NCBI GenBank assembly: GCA_016197365.1
Contig: JACPVS010000011.1
Location: 1-64,000, forward strand
Reading direction: 5' to 3'
DNA from: Mycolicibacterium cosmeticum
GTDB lineage: Bacteria > Actinomycetota > Actinomycetes > Mycobacteriales > Mycobacteriaceae
DNA: 64,000 nt
Made by a program: the position numbers and the translations under genes. This document shows positions 27,710 to 36,738 of the stretch, piece after piece (within the stretch, counting starts at the first letter, position 1; each line of letters opens with the position of its first letter). The notes beneath the pieces are model-generated. The model worked only from the letters and a program-made list of their open reading frames with translations, had not been told where the DNA came from and did no database searches.

Positions 27710-28204
27710 ATGTCACTCTTCGTGCCGCCGTACCCGCCGCCCCGGTATACGAAAGACGATCCGGAGGTCAGTGCGTGGGCGCGCTCCGGCGATCAGGCGC
27801 CCGACTACGACTCCTTCGGCCTGGTGCAGTACCACTACCTGGCCAACCAGCAGCAGACCAACGGCGATTACGGGCTGTATCGCGTCGACCTCGCGGCACG
27901 CGCAGGCGGGCCGGGACCGCACTATCACCGGGCCATGTCCGAAGCGTTCTTCGTGCTCAGCGGCTCGGTGGAGATCCACGACGGCACCGACTGGTCGACC
28001 TGCAAGGCCAACGACTTCCTCTACGTCCCGCCCGGCGGAATCCACGGCTTCCGCAACACCGCGGACGACCCCGCCTCGATGCTGATGCTCTTTGCTCCCG
28101 GCGCGCCGCGCGAGCACTATTTCGAAGGGTTGGCCCAGCTCGGTGAGATGACGGACGCCGAGCGGGCGGAGTGGTTCGTCAAAAACGACAACTTCTTGGT
28201 CTGA
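27710..28204 (+). CDS. Cupin-domain protein (164 aa)
   Basis: Single cupin barrel. Motif 1 is GPHYHRAMSEAFFVLSGSVEIHDG (metal ligands His, His and Glu, about 64-87) and motif 2 is DFLYVPPGGIHGFRNT (about 98-113). The C-terminal tail (GEMTDAERAEWFVKNDNFLV) is helical. Cupins of this type may be dioxygenases, isomerases or sensors; nothing nearby decides the role. It is a single gene with its own leaderless promoter. Confidence 0.8.
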   Translation: MSLFVPPYPPPRYTKDDPEVSAWARSGDQAPDYDSFGLVQYHYLANQQQTNGDYGLYRVDLAARAGGPGPHYHRAMSEAFFVLSGSVEIHDGTDWSTCKANDFLYVPPGGIHGFRNTADDPASMLMLFAPGAPREHYFEGLAQLGEMTDAERAEWFVKNDNFLV

Positions 28205-28292
28205 CCGGCGCGCCGCGCGCGACACGTGCTGCGAGTGTGCGATCCCGGAACCCCTTGCCCTAGACTGCCCTTCGACCAGATAGGAGTCACGG

Positions 28293-29999
28293 GTGTCGGG
28301 TAGTGGAGCGCCCAGCACCCAGGCTTTGCGGGGCTGGCAGCGTCGGGCATTGGTGAAGTATCTGTCCGCGAAGCCCAAGGATTTCCTGGCGGTCGCGACG
28401 CCCGGCGCAGGCAAGACCACCTTTGCCCTGCGCATCGCGGCGGAGTTGCTGGCCGAGCGCAGTGTGGAACAGGTCGTCGTGGTGGTCCCCACCGAGCACC
28501 TCAAGACCCAGTGGGCACAGGCCGCGGCCCGGCTCGGCATCGCGATCGACCCGAAATTCAGCAACTCGGCCGGTCAGACCTCCAGCGACTATCACGGCAT
28601 CGCCGTCACCTATGCGCAGGTCGCCAGCCATCCCACCCGGCACCGGGTGCGCACCGAGAACCACAAGACGCTGGTCATCTTCGACGAGATCCACCACGGC
28701 GGCGACGCGAAAACCTGGGGCGACGCCATCCGGGAGGCCTACGGGGACGCGGTGCGACGCCTCTGCCTCACCGGTACCCCGTTCCGCAGCGATGACAGCC
28801 CCATCCCGTTCGTCACCTACGAAACCGACGGCGCCGGATACCAGCGCTCGCAGGCCGACCACACCTACGGCTACGCCGACGCACTCGCCGACGGGGTGGT
28901 CCGCCCGGTCGTGTTCATGGCCTACTCCGGCGAGGCCCGCTGGCGCGACAGCGCCGGGGAGGAACACGCCGCCCGCCTCGGCGAGCCGCTGACCGCCGAA
29001 CAGAACGCGCGCGCCTGGCGCACCGCGCTCAACCCGGCGGGTGAGTGGATGCCCGCGGTGCTGGCGGCCGCGGACACCCGACTGCAACAGAAACGCCAGC
29101 ACGTCCCCGACGCCGGCGGCATGATCATCGCCTCCGACCAGACCGCGGCAAGGGCCTACGCCAAGCTGCTCACCACCATCACCGGTGAAGAGCCGACCGT
29201 CGTGCTGTCCGACGACCCGACGGCGTCGAACAAGATCTCCGAGTTCTCCGACTCCAGCAGCCGCTGGATGGTCGCCGTCCGGATGGTGTCCGAAGGCGTC
29301 GACGTGCCGCGGCTGGCTGTCGGCGTGTACGCCACCAGCGCGTCCACCCCGCTGTTCTTCGCCCAGGCCATCGGCCGGTTCGTGCGCAGCCGCCGCGCCG
29401 GGGAGACGGCGAGCATCTTCCTGCCGTCGGTACCCAACCTGTTGCAGCTGGCCTCGGAGATGGAGGCGCAGCGCAACCACGTGCTGGGCAAGCCGCACCG
29501 CGAATCCGACGGGCTCGACGACGAGCTGCTCGCCGACGCCGAGAAGCGCAAGGACGAGAAGTCCGACATGGACCGGGGTTTCGAATACCTCGGGGCCGAA
29601 GCCGAACTGGACCAGGTCATCTTCGAAGGGTCGTCCTTCGGTACCGCCACCCCGGCCGGCAGCGAGGAGGAAGCCGACTATCTCGGCATCCCCGGTCTGC
29701 TCGACACCACCCAGATGCGCGACCTGCTGAACCGTCGCCAGGACGCGCAGCTGCAGAAGCGCACCGCAGCGGCAGGCGCCGCCGGAGTCCCCGCACCCCG
29801 GACCACCCACGGCCAGCTGCAAGAACTCCGCCGCGAGCTGAACACCCTGGTGTCGATAGCGCATCACCGCACCGGTAAGACGCACGGACAGATCCACAAC
29901 GAACTCCGTCAGATCTGCGGCGGCCCGGCCCTGGCCGCAGCCACCGGCGATCAGATCAAGGCCCGCATCGACGCCGTGCGCAGCGTCGCCAAGAGCTAA
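28293..29999 (+). CDS. SF2 DEAD/DEAH-box helicase (568 aa)
   Basis: ATP-dependent DNA/RNA helicase or translocase related to the XPB/SSL2 group. Motif I is ATPGAGKTTF (about 34-43), motif II DEIH near residue 131, motif III-like LTGTPFRSD (about 156-164), and motif VI QAIGRFVRSRRAG (about 363-375). The N-terminal LRGWQRRAL is a typical leading motif before motif I. The C-terminal 180 residues are charged and helical and match nothing I recognise. The GTG start at 28293 is preceded by AGGAG, with a TAGACT -10 candidate at 28262-28267. It may be a repair helicase or defence related. No nuclease partner is adjacent. Confidence 0.82.
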   Translation: MSGSGAPSTQALRGWQRRALVKYLSAKPKDFLAVATPGAGKTTFALRIAAELLAERSVEQVVVVVPTEHLKTQWAQAAARLGIAIDPKFSNSAGQTSSDYHGIAVTYAQVASHPTRHRVRTENHKTLVIFDEIHHGGDAKTWGDAIREAYGDAVRRLCLTGTPFRSDDSPIPFVTYETDGAGYQRSQADHTYGYADALADGVVRPVVFMAYSGEARWRDSAGEEHAARLGEPLTAEQNARAWRTALNPAGEWMPAVLAAADTRLQQKRQHVPDAGGMIIASDQTAARAYAKLLTTITGEEPTVVLSDDPTASNKISEFSDSSSRWMVAVRMVSEGVDVPRLAVGVYATSASTPLFFAQAIGRFVRSRRAGETASIFLPSVPNLLQLASEMEAQRNHVLGKPHRESDGLDDELLADAEKRKDEKSDMDRGFEYLGAEAELDQVIFEGSSFGTATPAGSEEEADYLGIPGLLDTTQMRDLLNRRQDAQLQKRTAAAGAAGVPAPRTTHGQLQELRRELNTLVSIAHHRTGKTHGQIHNELRQICGGPALAAATGDQIKARIDAVRSVAKS

Positions 30000-30811
30000 A
30001 GACCCAGCAGCTCCGGCAGATCCGCCACCGAATCGATGACGTGGTTCGGCTGCATCGCGAATTCGTCTGTGGCCCAACGATCCAACGTGGCCTGACGGAA
30101 CTTCCCGGTACGCACCAGCACACCGGTCATGCCGACCACCTGACCGGCGAGCACATCGTTGTTGAGGTCGTCGCCGACCATGTACATCTCGTCCGGGTCC
30201 ACCCCGAGCCGGCTCGCGGCCGCCAGGAAACCCTGCGGCGCAGGCTTACCGACCGCGGTGGCCTTGCGCCCCGACGTCTCTTCCATCCCGATCAGGTACA
30301 TGCCGGTGTCCACCCGCAGTCCGTCGCGGGTGGTCCACGCCGTGCTGCGGTGCATGGCCACCACCGGCACACCCTGGGCCATCCAGTCGTAGATCCAGCT
30401 CAGCGTCAGGTGCGTGTATTCCGGCCCGGCCCCGCCGAGCAGCACCACATCCGGGGTCTCCGGCGCGGTCGGCCCGGTGAACTGGTTGGAGTAGACGATG
30501 TCCACCCCCGCCATGTCCTCGGCGATGTCGCCGCTGTTGACCAGCAGACATCGCGCGCCGGGATAGCGGTCGCGCACGTAGTCGGCGGTGAGCAGCGCGG
30601 CGGTCACCACTTCGTCCGGGGAGACCGTCATTCCCGCCTCGGTCAGCAGGTCAGCGATCTGGGTGCGGGTACGCGTCGTGGTGTTGGTCAGGTAGCTGCG
30701 GGCGATCTGGTGGTCGGAGAGCGTGCGCAAGGCTTCGGCCGCACCCGGAATCGGTTGCCACGATGTCACCAGGACACCGTCGATATCGAACAGCACGCCA
30801 CCGATCGCCAT
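29996..30811 (-). CDS. HAD-superfamily class IIA phosphatase (271 aa)
   Basis: NagD-like hydrolase of phosphate esters. Motif I is FDIDGVL (nucleophile Asp near residue 8), motif II TNTTT, the conserved Lys in GKPAP (near 189), and motif [15 protein letters not shown] (near 210). The C2 cap lies between motifs II and III. The start ATG at 30811 follows TACTGT (30823-30818) by 6 nt, a leaderless arrangement; the longer reading to 30832 is not favoured. It shares 4 bp with the convergent helicase gene end. Confidence 0.87.
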   Translation of the reverse strand: MAIGGVLFDIDGVLVTSWQPIPGAAEALRTLSDHQIARSYLTNTTTRTRTQIADLLTEAGMTVSPDEVVTAALLTADYVRDRYPGARCLLVNSGDIAEDMAGVDIVYSNQFTGPTAPETPDVVLLGGAGPEYTHLTLSWIYDWMAQGVPVVAMHRSTAWTTRDGLRVDTGMYLIGMEETSGRKATAVGKPAPQGFLAAASRLGVDPDEMYMVGDDLNNDVLAGQVVGMTGVLVRTGKFRQATLDRWATDEFAMQPNHVIDSVADLPELLGL

Positions 30812-30859
30812 GTGCCGACAGTAAACGGCCAACCCTTCGGCGCAACTCGGGCCGCCCAG

Positions 30860-30865
30860 TAGTGT
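30860..30865 (+). promoter_or_regulatory. -10 element of the SDR-moeA-psd-pssA-AAA operon (leaderless)
   Basis: TAGTGT, then 8 nt, then the ATG at 30874. It fits the leaderless pattern seen elsewhere in the window and would drive the five-gene operon. Confidence 0.5.
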
Positions 30866-30873
30866 TGCGCATC

Positions 30874-31785
30874 ATGGGGACCAAGTGGAGTGAGACCGAC
30901 GTTCCGGACCAGACCGGCAAGATCGCGATCGTCACCGGCGCCAACACCGGCCTCGGTTTCGAGACCGCCCGGGTACTCGCCGACCGCGGCGCGCGAGTCG
31001 TCATCGCGGTGCGCGACACCGCGAAGGGCGAGGCCGCCGCGGCCAAGATCGCGGGTGACGTCACGGTGACGAAGCTCGATCTGGGCTCGCTGGCGTCGGT
31101 CCGGGAAACCGCCGAGAAGCTGCGCGGCGAATTGGACAAGATCGACCTGCTGATCAACAACGCCGGGGTGATGTACCCGCCGAAGCAGACCACCGAGGAC
31201 GGGTTCGAGCTGCAGTTCGGCACCAACCACCTGGGCCACTTCGCCTTCACCGGGCTGCTGCTGGATCGCCTTCTGCCCGTGGCGGGTTCGCGTGTGGTGA
31301 CGGTCGCCAGCATCGCCCACCGCAATCAGGGCGACATCCATTTCGACGATCTGCAGTGGGAGCGCAGCTACAACCGCGTCGCCGCCTACGGTCAGTCCAA
31401 GCTGGCCAACCTGATGTTCACCTACGAGCTGCAGCGCCGGCTGGCCGCACATTCGAACCCGACCATCGCGGTGGCCGCCCATCCCGGCGTCTCGAATACC
31501 GAACTGATGCGGCACACACCGGGCACCGGGCTGCCCGGCTTCAACACGGTGGCCAACCTCGTCACCAACAGCCCGCTGGTCGGCGCACTCGCCACCCTGC
31601 GGGCCGCCACCGATCCCGCGGTGCGCGGCGGCCAGTACTACGGCCCGGCGTTCCCGGTCGCCTCTTTCGGCTTCATCGGGCATCCGCAGCTGGTCACGTC
31701 CAACGCGTTGTCGCACGACATCTCGGTGCAGCAGCGGCTGTGGAAGGTGTCCGAGGAACTCACCGGCGTGACGTTCCCGGTCTGA
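30874..31785 (+). CDS. SDR family oxidoreductase, Rv0439c-like (303 aa)
   Basis: Orthologue by position of the SDR that lies next to moeA and groEL2 in M. tuberculosis. Motifs: TGANTGLG (about 19-26), [24 protein letters not shown] and YGQSK as catalytic site. It closely resembles the SDR at 25961. First gene of the operon; its stop TGA shares one base with the moeA ATG (TGATG), so translation is coupled. Substrate unknown. Confidence 0.9.
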   Translation: MGTKWSETDVPDQTGKIAIVTGANTGLGFETARVLADRGARVVIAVRDTAKGEAAAAKIAGDVTVTKLDLGSLASVRETAEKLRGELDKIDLLINNAGVMYPPKQTTEDGFELQFGTNHLGHFAFTGLLLDRLLPVAGSRVVTVASIAHRNQGDIHFDDLQWERSYNRVAAYGQSKLANLMFTYELQRRLAAHSNPTIAVAAHPGVSNTELMRHTPGTGLPGFNTVANLVTNSPLVGALATLRAATDPAVRGGQYYGPAFPVASFGFIGHPQLVTSNALSHDISVQQRLWKVSEELTGVTFPV

Positions 31786-32987
31786 TGCGGTCCGTCGAGG
31801 AGCATCAGCGCGTCGTCGCGCGGCTGTTCACGCCACGCGATCCGATCCAGGTCCCGCTGGCCGAGGCGCTCGGCCTGGCACTGGCCGCCGACGTGGTGGC
31901 CCCGCTGTCCCTGCCGGGTTTCGACAACTCCGCGATGGACGGTTTCGCGGTGTACGCCGACGACATCGCCGCCGCCACCGCCGAAAGTCCCGTCACCCTG
32001 CCCGTCGCCGATGACATCCCGGCCGGCCGCACCGACACCGGTGCACTGAAAACCGGTACCGCACAACGGATCATGACCGGTGCGCCGCTGCCGACGGGAG
32101 CGACGGCGGTGGTTCCGGTGGAGGCCACCGACGCCGATTTCTCGACCACGTCGGCGAATGTGGCGATCCGCACCGCGGCCAAGGACGGCCAGCACATCCG
32201 CCGCGCCGGTGAGGATGTGGCCGCCGGGACGACGGTGTTGCGCACGGGCCAGGTGCTCACCCCGGCGGCGCTGGGGCTGGCCGCCGCGCTGGGCTTCGGT
32301 GAGCTGACGGTGCTGCCGCGCCAGCGCGTGCTCGTCATGTCGACGGGTTCGGAACTGGTGGCGCCGGGCACCCCGTTGCTGCCCGGACAGATCTACGAAT
32401 CCAATGCGGTGATGCTGGCCGCCGCCGTCCGCGACGCGGGCGCTGAGGTGGTCGCCTCCCCAATGGTCGGCGACGACGTCGACGCGTTCCGCTCTGCGCT
32501 CGACGCGCACGCGGGCAGCGCCGATCTGATCATCACCACCGGCGGCGTCAGCGCGGGCGCCTACGAAGTGGTCAAAGACGCGCTGACCGATGGCGTGGAG
32601 TTCGTGAAGGTGGCCATGCAGCCGGGGATGCCGCAGGGCTGCGGCACCGTGGCCGGAGCCTCGATCGTCACGCTGCCCGGAAACCCGGTCAGTTCGCTGG
32701 TCTCCTTCGAGGTGTTCGTGCGCGCCCCGCTGCGCGCCGCCATGGGACTGCCCGCCGACAGGCCCCGGGTGACCCTGGCCCTGACCGATGACCTGACCTC
32801 GCCGAAAGGCAAACGGCAGTTCCGCCGCGGCGTGCTGGCGGGCGCCACCGTCACCGGCTACGGCCCACCGGCCTCGCACCATCTGCGGTGGCTGGCCTCA
32901 TCGAACTGTCTCCTCGACATCCCCGAGGACGTCGACCACCTGGCGGCCGGATCACCTGTGGTGGTCTGGGACCTGTCAGCCGGCTGA
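31785..32987 (+). CDS. moeA: Molybdopterin molybdenumtransferase MoeA (400 aa)
   Basis: Inserts molybdate into adenylylated molybdopterin in the last step of molybdenum cofactor synthesis. Seen: PLSLPGFDNSAMDGFAV (about 41-57, the MoeA signature), the IMTGAPLPTGA loop, and the MoCF-binding subdomain with STGSEL, TTGGVSAG and LPGNPVSS. The length matches MoeA2 (Rv0438c), and the position beside psd/pssA is as in M. tuberculosis. It is the second operon gene, overlapping the SDR by one base. Confidence 0.94.
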   Translation: MRSVEEHQRVVARLFTPRDPIQVPLAEALGLALAADVVAPLSLPGFDNSAMDGFAVYADDIAAATAESPVTLPVADDIPAGRTDTGALKTGTAQRIMTGAPLPTGATAVVPVEATDADFSTTSANVAIRTAAKDGQHIRRAGEDVAAGTTVLRTGQVLTPAALGLAAALGFGELTVLPRQRVLVMSTGSELVAPGTPLLPGQIYESNAVMLAAAVRDAGAEVVASPMVGDDVDAFRSALDAHAGSADLIITTGGVSAGAYEVVKDALTDGVEFVKVAMQPGMPQGCGTVAGASIVTLPGNPVSSLVSFEVFVRAPLRAAMGLPADRPRVTLALTDDLTSPKGKRQFRRGVLAGATVTGYGPPASHHLRWLASSNCLLDIPEDVDHLAAGSPVVVWDLSAG

Positions 32988-33011
32988 ATCCACGTAGACT
33001 CGGGAGCCGCC

Positions 33012-33722
33012 ATGGCCAGACCTGCCCGCCCCTCCGACGACAACGCGTCCGAAGTCCAGCGCTTCGCCGAACTCGTCCGTTCCACCGTCCCTCCGGTTCA
33101 CCCGGCCGGCCTGCCCTTCATCGCAGGTGGGCTGGGTATTGCCGCCCTCGGCCGCAACCGGCACTGGTTGCGCAATGCCGGGCTGTCCGCCGCGAGCTTC
33201 TGCGCGCTGTTCTTCCGGCACCCGTCCCGGGTGCCCCCGAGCAGGCCCGGGGTCGTCGTCGCACCCGCCGACGGCCGCGTGACGCTGATCGACCAGGCGG
33301 TGCCGCCCGCCGAACTCGGGCTGCCCGCCACCCCGATGCTCCGGATCAGCATCTTCCTGTCGCTGTTCGACGCCCATGTGCAGCGCGCCCCCGCGGCCGG
33401 TGAGGTGGTGGCCGTGCGGCACAAGCCGGGTCAGTTCCAGTCCGCGGACAAGGACACCGCCAGCGAGGCCAACGAGCGCAACAGCGTGTGGATCCGCACC
33501 CCGGACGGCGTCGACGTGGTGGCGGTGCAGATCGCCGGCCTGCTGGCGCGGCGCATCGTGTGCAGCACCCACGCCGGCGACAGACTCGCACTCGGCGAGA
33601 CGTACGGCCTGATCCGCTTCGGCTCCCGCCTGGACACGTACCTGCCCGAGGGGGCCAAGGTCTGTGTCGAGATCGGTCAGCGTGCCATCGGCGGCGAGAC
33701 GATCCTGGCCGAGTTGCCCTGA
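33012..33722 (+). CDS. psd: Phosphatidylserine decarboxylase proenzyme (236 aa)
   Basis: Converts phosphatidylserine to phosphatidylethanolamine at the membrane after self-cleavage to a pyruvoyl enzyme. The cleavage site is the GS in IRFGSRLD (about 205-212), near the C-terminus as expected for the short actinobacterial type. The preceding core has [18 protein letters not shown] and [14 protein letters not shown] (32995-33000) lies 11 nt before the ATG and GGGAG closer in, so an internal promoter is possible. Its stop overlaps the pssA start by one base. Confidence 0.94.
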   Translation: MARPARPSDDNASEVQRFAELVRSTVPPVHPAGLPFIAGGLGIAALGRNRHWLRNAGLSAASFCALFFRHPSRVPPSRPGVVVAPADGRVTLIDQAVPPAELGLPATPMLRISIFLSLFDAHVQRAPAAGEVVAVRHKPGQFQSADKDTASEANERNSVWIRTPDGVDVVAVQIAGLLARRIVCSTHAGDRLALGETYGLIRFGSRLDTYLPEGAKVCVEIGQRAIGGETILAELP

Positions 33723-34585
33723 TGCAGAATCGGGACCGAGCAAAACCGCGCCCGGCCGCGATGCGGATCTTGCCCAGTGCCACGACGGTGCTGGCGATCT
33801 GCTGCGGCCTGACCTCCATCAAGTTCGCCCTCGATGACCGGCCGCACATCGCGCTGGCGCTGATCGGCGCCGCCGCAGTACTCGACGGCATCGACGGCGG
33901 CATCGCCCGCGCGCTGGACGCCCAGTCCCGGATGGGTGCCGAGATCGACTCGCTGGCCGACGCGGTGAACTTCGGGGTGGCCCCGGCGCTGGTCGTCTAT
34001 GTGACGTTGTTGCCGACCTCGCCGGTCGGATGGATCTTCGCGCTGCTGTACGCGGTGTGCATCGTGCTGCGGTTGGCGCGGTTCAACGCGCTGCTCGACG
34101 ACGACACCAAACCCGCCTACACCCGGCAGTACTTCACCGGGATGCCGGCGCCCTGCGGCGCGGTCGGGGTGATCGGCCCGTTGGCGGCGATGCTGCAGTT
34201 CGGCCACGGTTGGTGGACCGCACCGTGGTTCGTCTGCCTGTGGTTCGCCGCGAACGCCGCCCTGCTGGTCAGCCGGGTGCCGACGCTGGCGCTCAAGTCG
34301 GTGTCCATGCCGCCGAACGCCGCGCCCATCCTGCTGATCGCGATCGCGGCGGCCGCCGCGGCCCTCCTGCTCTTCCCGTACGTGCTGGTGCTGTTGATCA
34401 TCGCCGGCTACCTGCTGATCATCCCGTTCACCATTCGGAGCCAGCGCTGGGTGGCGGCCCGACCCGAGACCTGGAACGACAAACCGGGCCAACGCCGCCA
34501 GGCGCGCCGCGAGATCCGTCGCACCCAGCAGCCGAACCGGCGCTCGATGTCCCGCCTCGGCCTGCGCAAGCCGCCGCGCCGATGA
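33722..34585 (+). CDS. pssA: CDP-diacylglycerol-serine O-phosphatidyltransferase (287 aa)
   Basis: Makes phosphatidylserine, the substrate of the upstream psd product. The CDP-alcohol phosphotransferase motif is complete: DGGIARALDAQSRMGAEIDS (about 60-79, D-G-x2-A-R-x8-G-x3-D), followed by the final Asp in LADA. About seven TM segments follow. A basic C-terminal tail (RQARREIRRTQQPNRRSMSR) is cytosolic. Start ATG at 33722 sits in TGATG with psd. Translational coupling fits sequential enzymes. Confidence 0.94.
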   Translation: MQNRDRAKPRPAAMRILPSATTVLAICCGLTSIKFALDDRPHIALALIGAAAVLDGIDGGIARALDAQSRMGAEIDSLADAVNFGVAPALVVYVTLLPTSPVGWIFALLYAVCIVLRLARFNALLDDDTKPAYTRQYFTGMPAPCGAVGVIGPLAAMLQFGHGWWTAPWFVCLWFAANAALLVSRVPTLALKSVSMPPNAAPILLIAIAAAAAALLLFPYVLVLLIIAGYLLIIPFTIRSQRWVAARPETWNDKPGQRRQARREIRRTQQPNRRSMSRLGLRKPPRR

Positions 34586-36738
34586 CCCTGTCGCTGACGG
34601 CCCGCCTGAACACGTCCGCCCTGGACTCCCGGCGCGGCGTGGTGCGGCTGCACCCGGAGGCCATCGCGGCGCTGGGTATCCGGGAGTGGGACGCGGTGTC
34701 GCTGCTCGGGTCGCGATCCACCGCCGCGGTGGTCGGCGTGGCCCCGCCCGGAACGCCAGCGGGGGCTGCCCTGCTCGACGATGTCACGCTCTCCAACGCC
34801 GGACTCCGGGAGAACGCCGCCGTGGTCGTGGCGCCGGTGACGGTGTTCGGCGCGCGCTCGGTGACGCTGACCGGGTCGCGGCTGGCCACCCAGTCGGTCT
34901 CCCCCGCCACGTTGCGAATGGCGTTGCTGGGCAAGGTCCTGACGGTCGGCGACACCGTCTCGCTGCTGCCCCGCGATCTGGGCCCGGGCACCTCGACCTC
35001 GGATGCGACGACCGCCCTGACCACCTCGGTCGGCATCACCTGGACCTCCGAACTGCTGACCGTCACCGCCGTCGACCCGGACGGACCCGTGAGCGTGCAA
35101 CCCAATTCGATGGTGTCCTGGGGTGACGGCGTGTCCGAGCCGCAGCCGCTGCGCAGCACCGGCGCGAACACCCCACCGGCCGCCACCGCGGTGCCGTTCG
35201 ACGACCTCAAGGGTGCCCACATCCAGGGCGGCAAGCTCACCGAATGGCTCAAGCTGGCGCTCGACGAGCCTCAGCTATTGGAAACCCTCGGCGCCACAGC
35301 CAATCTGGGGGTACTGGTGTCCGGTCCCGCCGGCGTCGGCAAGGCGACCCTGGTGCGGGCGGTGTGCGCGCAACGCGCCCTCGTCGAGCTCGACGGCCCC
35401 GAGATCGGCGCCCTGCGCGCCGAGGATCGGCTCGCAGCGGTGACCTCGGCCGTGGCGAAGGTGCGTGACGGCGGCGGGGTACTGCTCATCACCGATATCG
35501 ACGCGCTGCTGCCGTCGACCGCCGAACCCGTCGCGACGCTGATCCTCACCGAGTTGCGCAATGCCGTCGCCACCAAGGGTGTCGCGTTCATCGCCACCTC
35601 GGCGGTGCCCGACAACATGGACGCCCGGCTGCGTGCACCCGACCTGTGCGACCGCGAGCTCGGCCTGAGCCTGCCCGACGGCGCCACCCGCAAGGCACTG
35701 TTGGAGGTGCTGCTACGTGATGTGCCGGCCACCGAGCTGAGCCTCGACGAGATCGGCGAGCGGACACCGGGTTTCGTCGTTGCCGACCTCGCGGCACTGG
35801 TGCGCGAAGCCGCGTTGCGGGCAGCCGCGCGGGCCAGCAGCGACGGACAATCGCCGGCATTGACACAGGACGATCTCACCGGGGCGCTGTCGGTGATCCG
35901 GCCGCTGTCGCGGTCGGCGACCGAGGAGGTGGCCGTCGGCTCGGTCACCCTCGACGACGTCGGCGACATGGTCGAGACCAAACAGGCCCTGACCGAAGCG
36001 GTGTTGTGGCCACTGCAGCACCCGGACACCTTCGCTCGCCTCGGCGTACAGCCGCCGCGCGGCGTGCTGTTGTACGGCCCGCCCGGCTGCGGCAAGACCT
36101 TTGTGGTGCGGGCACTGGCCAGTTCGGGGCGACTGTCCGTGCATGCCATCAAAGGCGCCGAACTGATGGACAAATGGGTCGGCGCCTCGGAGAAGGCGGT
36201 GCGCGAATTGTTCCGCCGGGCCCGTGATTCCGCGCCGTCGCTGGTGTTCCTCGACGAGATCGACGCACTGGCGCCGCGGCGCGGGCAGAGTCACGACTCC
36301 GGGGTCACCGACAGGGTGGTGGCGGCTCTGCTCACCGAGCTGGACGGCATCGATCCGTTGCGTGACGTGGTGGTGCTCGGTGCCACCAACCGCCCCGATC
36401 TGATCGACCCGGCGCTGCTGCGTCCCGGCCGGCTGGAGAAGCTGGTCTTCGTCGAGCCGCCGGATGCGCAGGCCCGCAAGGACATTCTGCGCACGGCAGG
36501 CAAGTCGATCCCGCTGGCGCCCGACGTCGACCTGGACGCGCTCGCCGAGGAGCTCGACGGTTACAGCGCCGCCGATTGCGTGGCCCTGCTGCGGGAGGCG
36601 GCGCTCAGCGCGATGCGCCGTTCCATCGATGCCGCCGATGTGACGATGGAGGATGTGGCCAAGGCCCGCGATACCGTGCGGCCCTCGCTGGATCCCGAGC
36701 AGGTGGCGTCGTTGCGGGCGTTCAGCGAGAACCGCTAA
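34582..36738 (+). CDS. CDC48/VCP-like two-domain AAA ATPase, Rv0435c-like (718 aa)
   Basis: N-terminal double-psi-barrel-like domain (about 1-190), then two AAA modules. D2 is canonical: Walker A GPPGCGKTF (about 498-506), Walker B FLDEIDAL (about 555-562), sensor GATNRPDLID and arginine-finger region RPGRLEK. D1 has a deviating Walker A, GPAGVGKAT (248-256), and where Walker B should read DE it reads LLITDIDAL, so D1 probably binds but does not hydrolyse ATP, or neither. Its role is likely unfolding or remodelling of protein substrates. It overlaps pssA by 4 bp (ATGA) and touches the convergent gene by 4 bp at its end. Confidence 0.9.
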   Translation: MTLSLTARLNTSALDSRRGVVRLHPEAIAALGIREWDAVSLLGSRSTAAVVGVAPPGTPAGAALLDDVTLSNAGLRENAAVVVAPVTVFGARSVTLTGSRLATQSVSPATLRMALLGKVLTVGDTVSLLPRDLGPGTSTSDATTALTTSVGITWTSELLTVTAVDPDGPVSVQPNSMVSWGDGVSEPQPLRSTGANTPPAATAVPFDDLKGAHIQGGKLTEWLKLALDEPQLLETLGATANLGVLVSGPAGVGKATLVRAVCAQRALVELDGPEIGALRAEDRLAAVTSAVAKVRDGGGVLLITDIDALLPSTAEPVATLILTELRNAVATKGVAFIATSAVPDNMDARLRAPDLCDRELGLSLPDGATRKALLEVLLRDVPATELSLDEIGERTPGFVVADLAALVREAALRAAARASSDGQSPALTQDDLTGALSVIRPLSRSATEEVAVGSVTLDDVGDMVETKQALTEAVLWPLQHPDTFARLGVQPPRGVLLYGPPGCGKTFVVRALASSGRLSVHAIKGAELMDKWVGASEKAVRELFRRARDSAPSLVFLDEIDALAPRRGQSHDSGVTDRVVAALLTELDGIDPLRDVVVLGATNRPDLIDPALLRPGRLEKLVFVEPPDAQARKDILRTAGKSIPLAPDVDLDALAEELDGYSAADCVALLREAALSAMRRSIDAADVTMEDVAKARDTVRPSLDPEQVASLRAFSENR

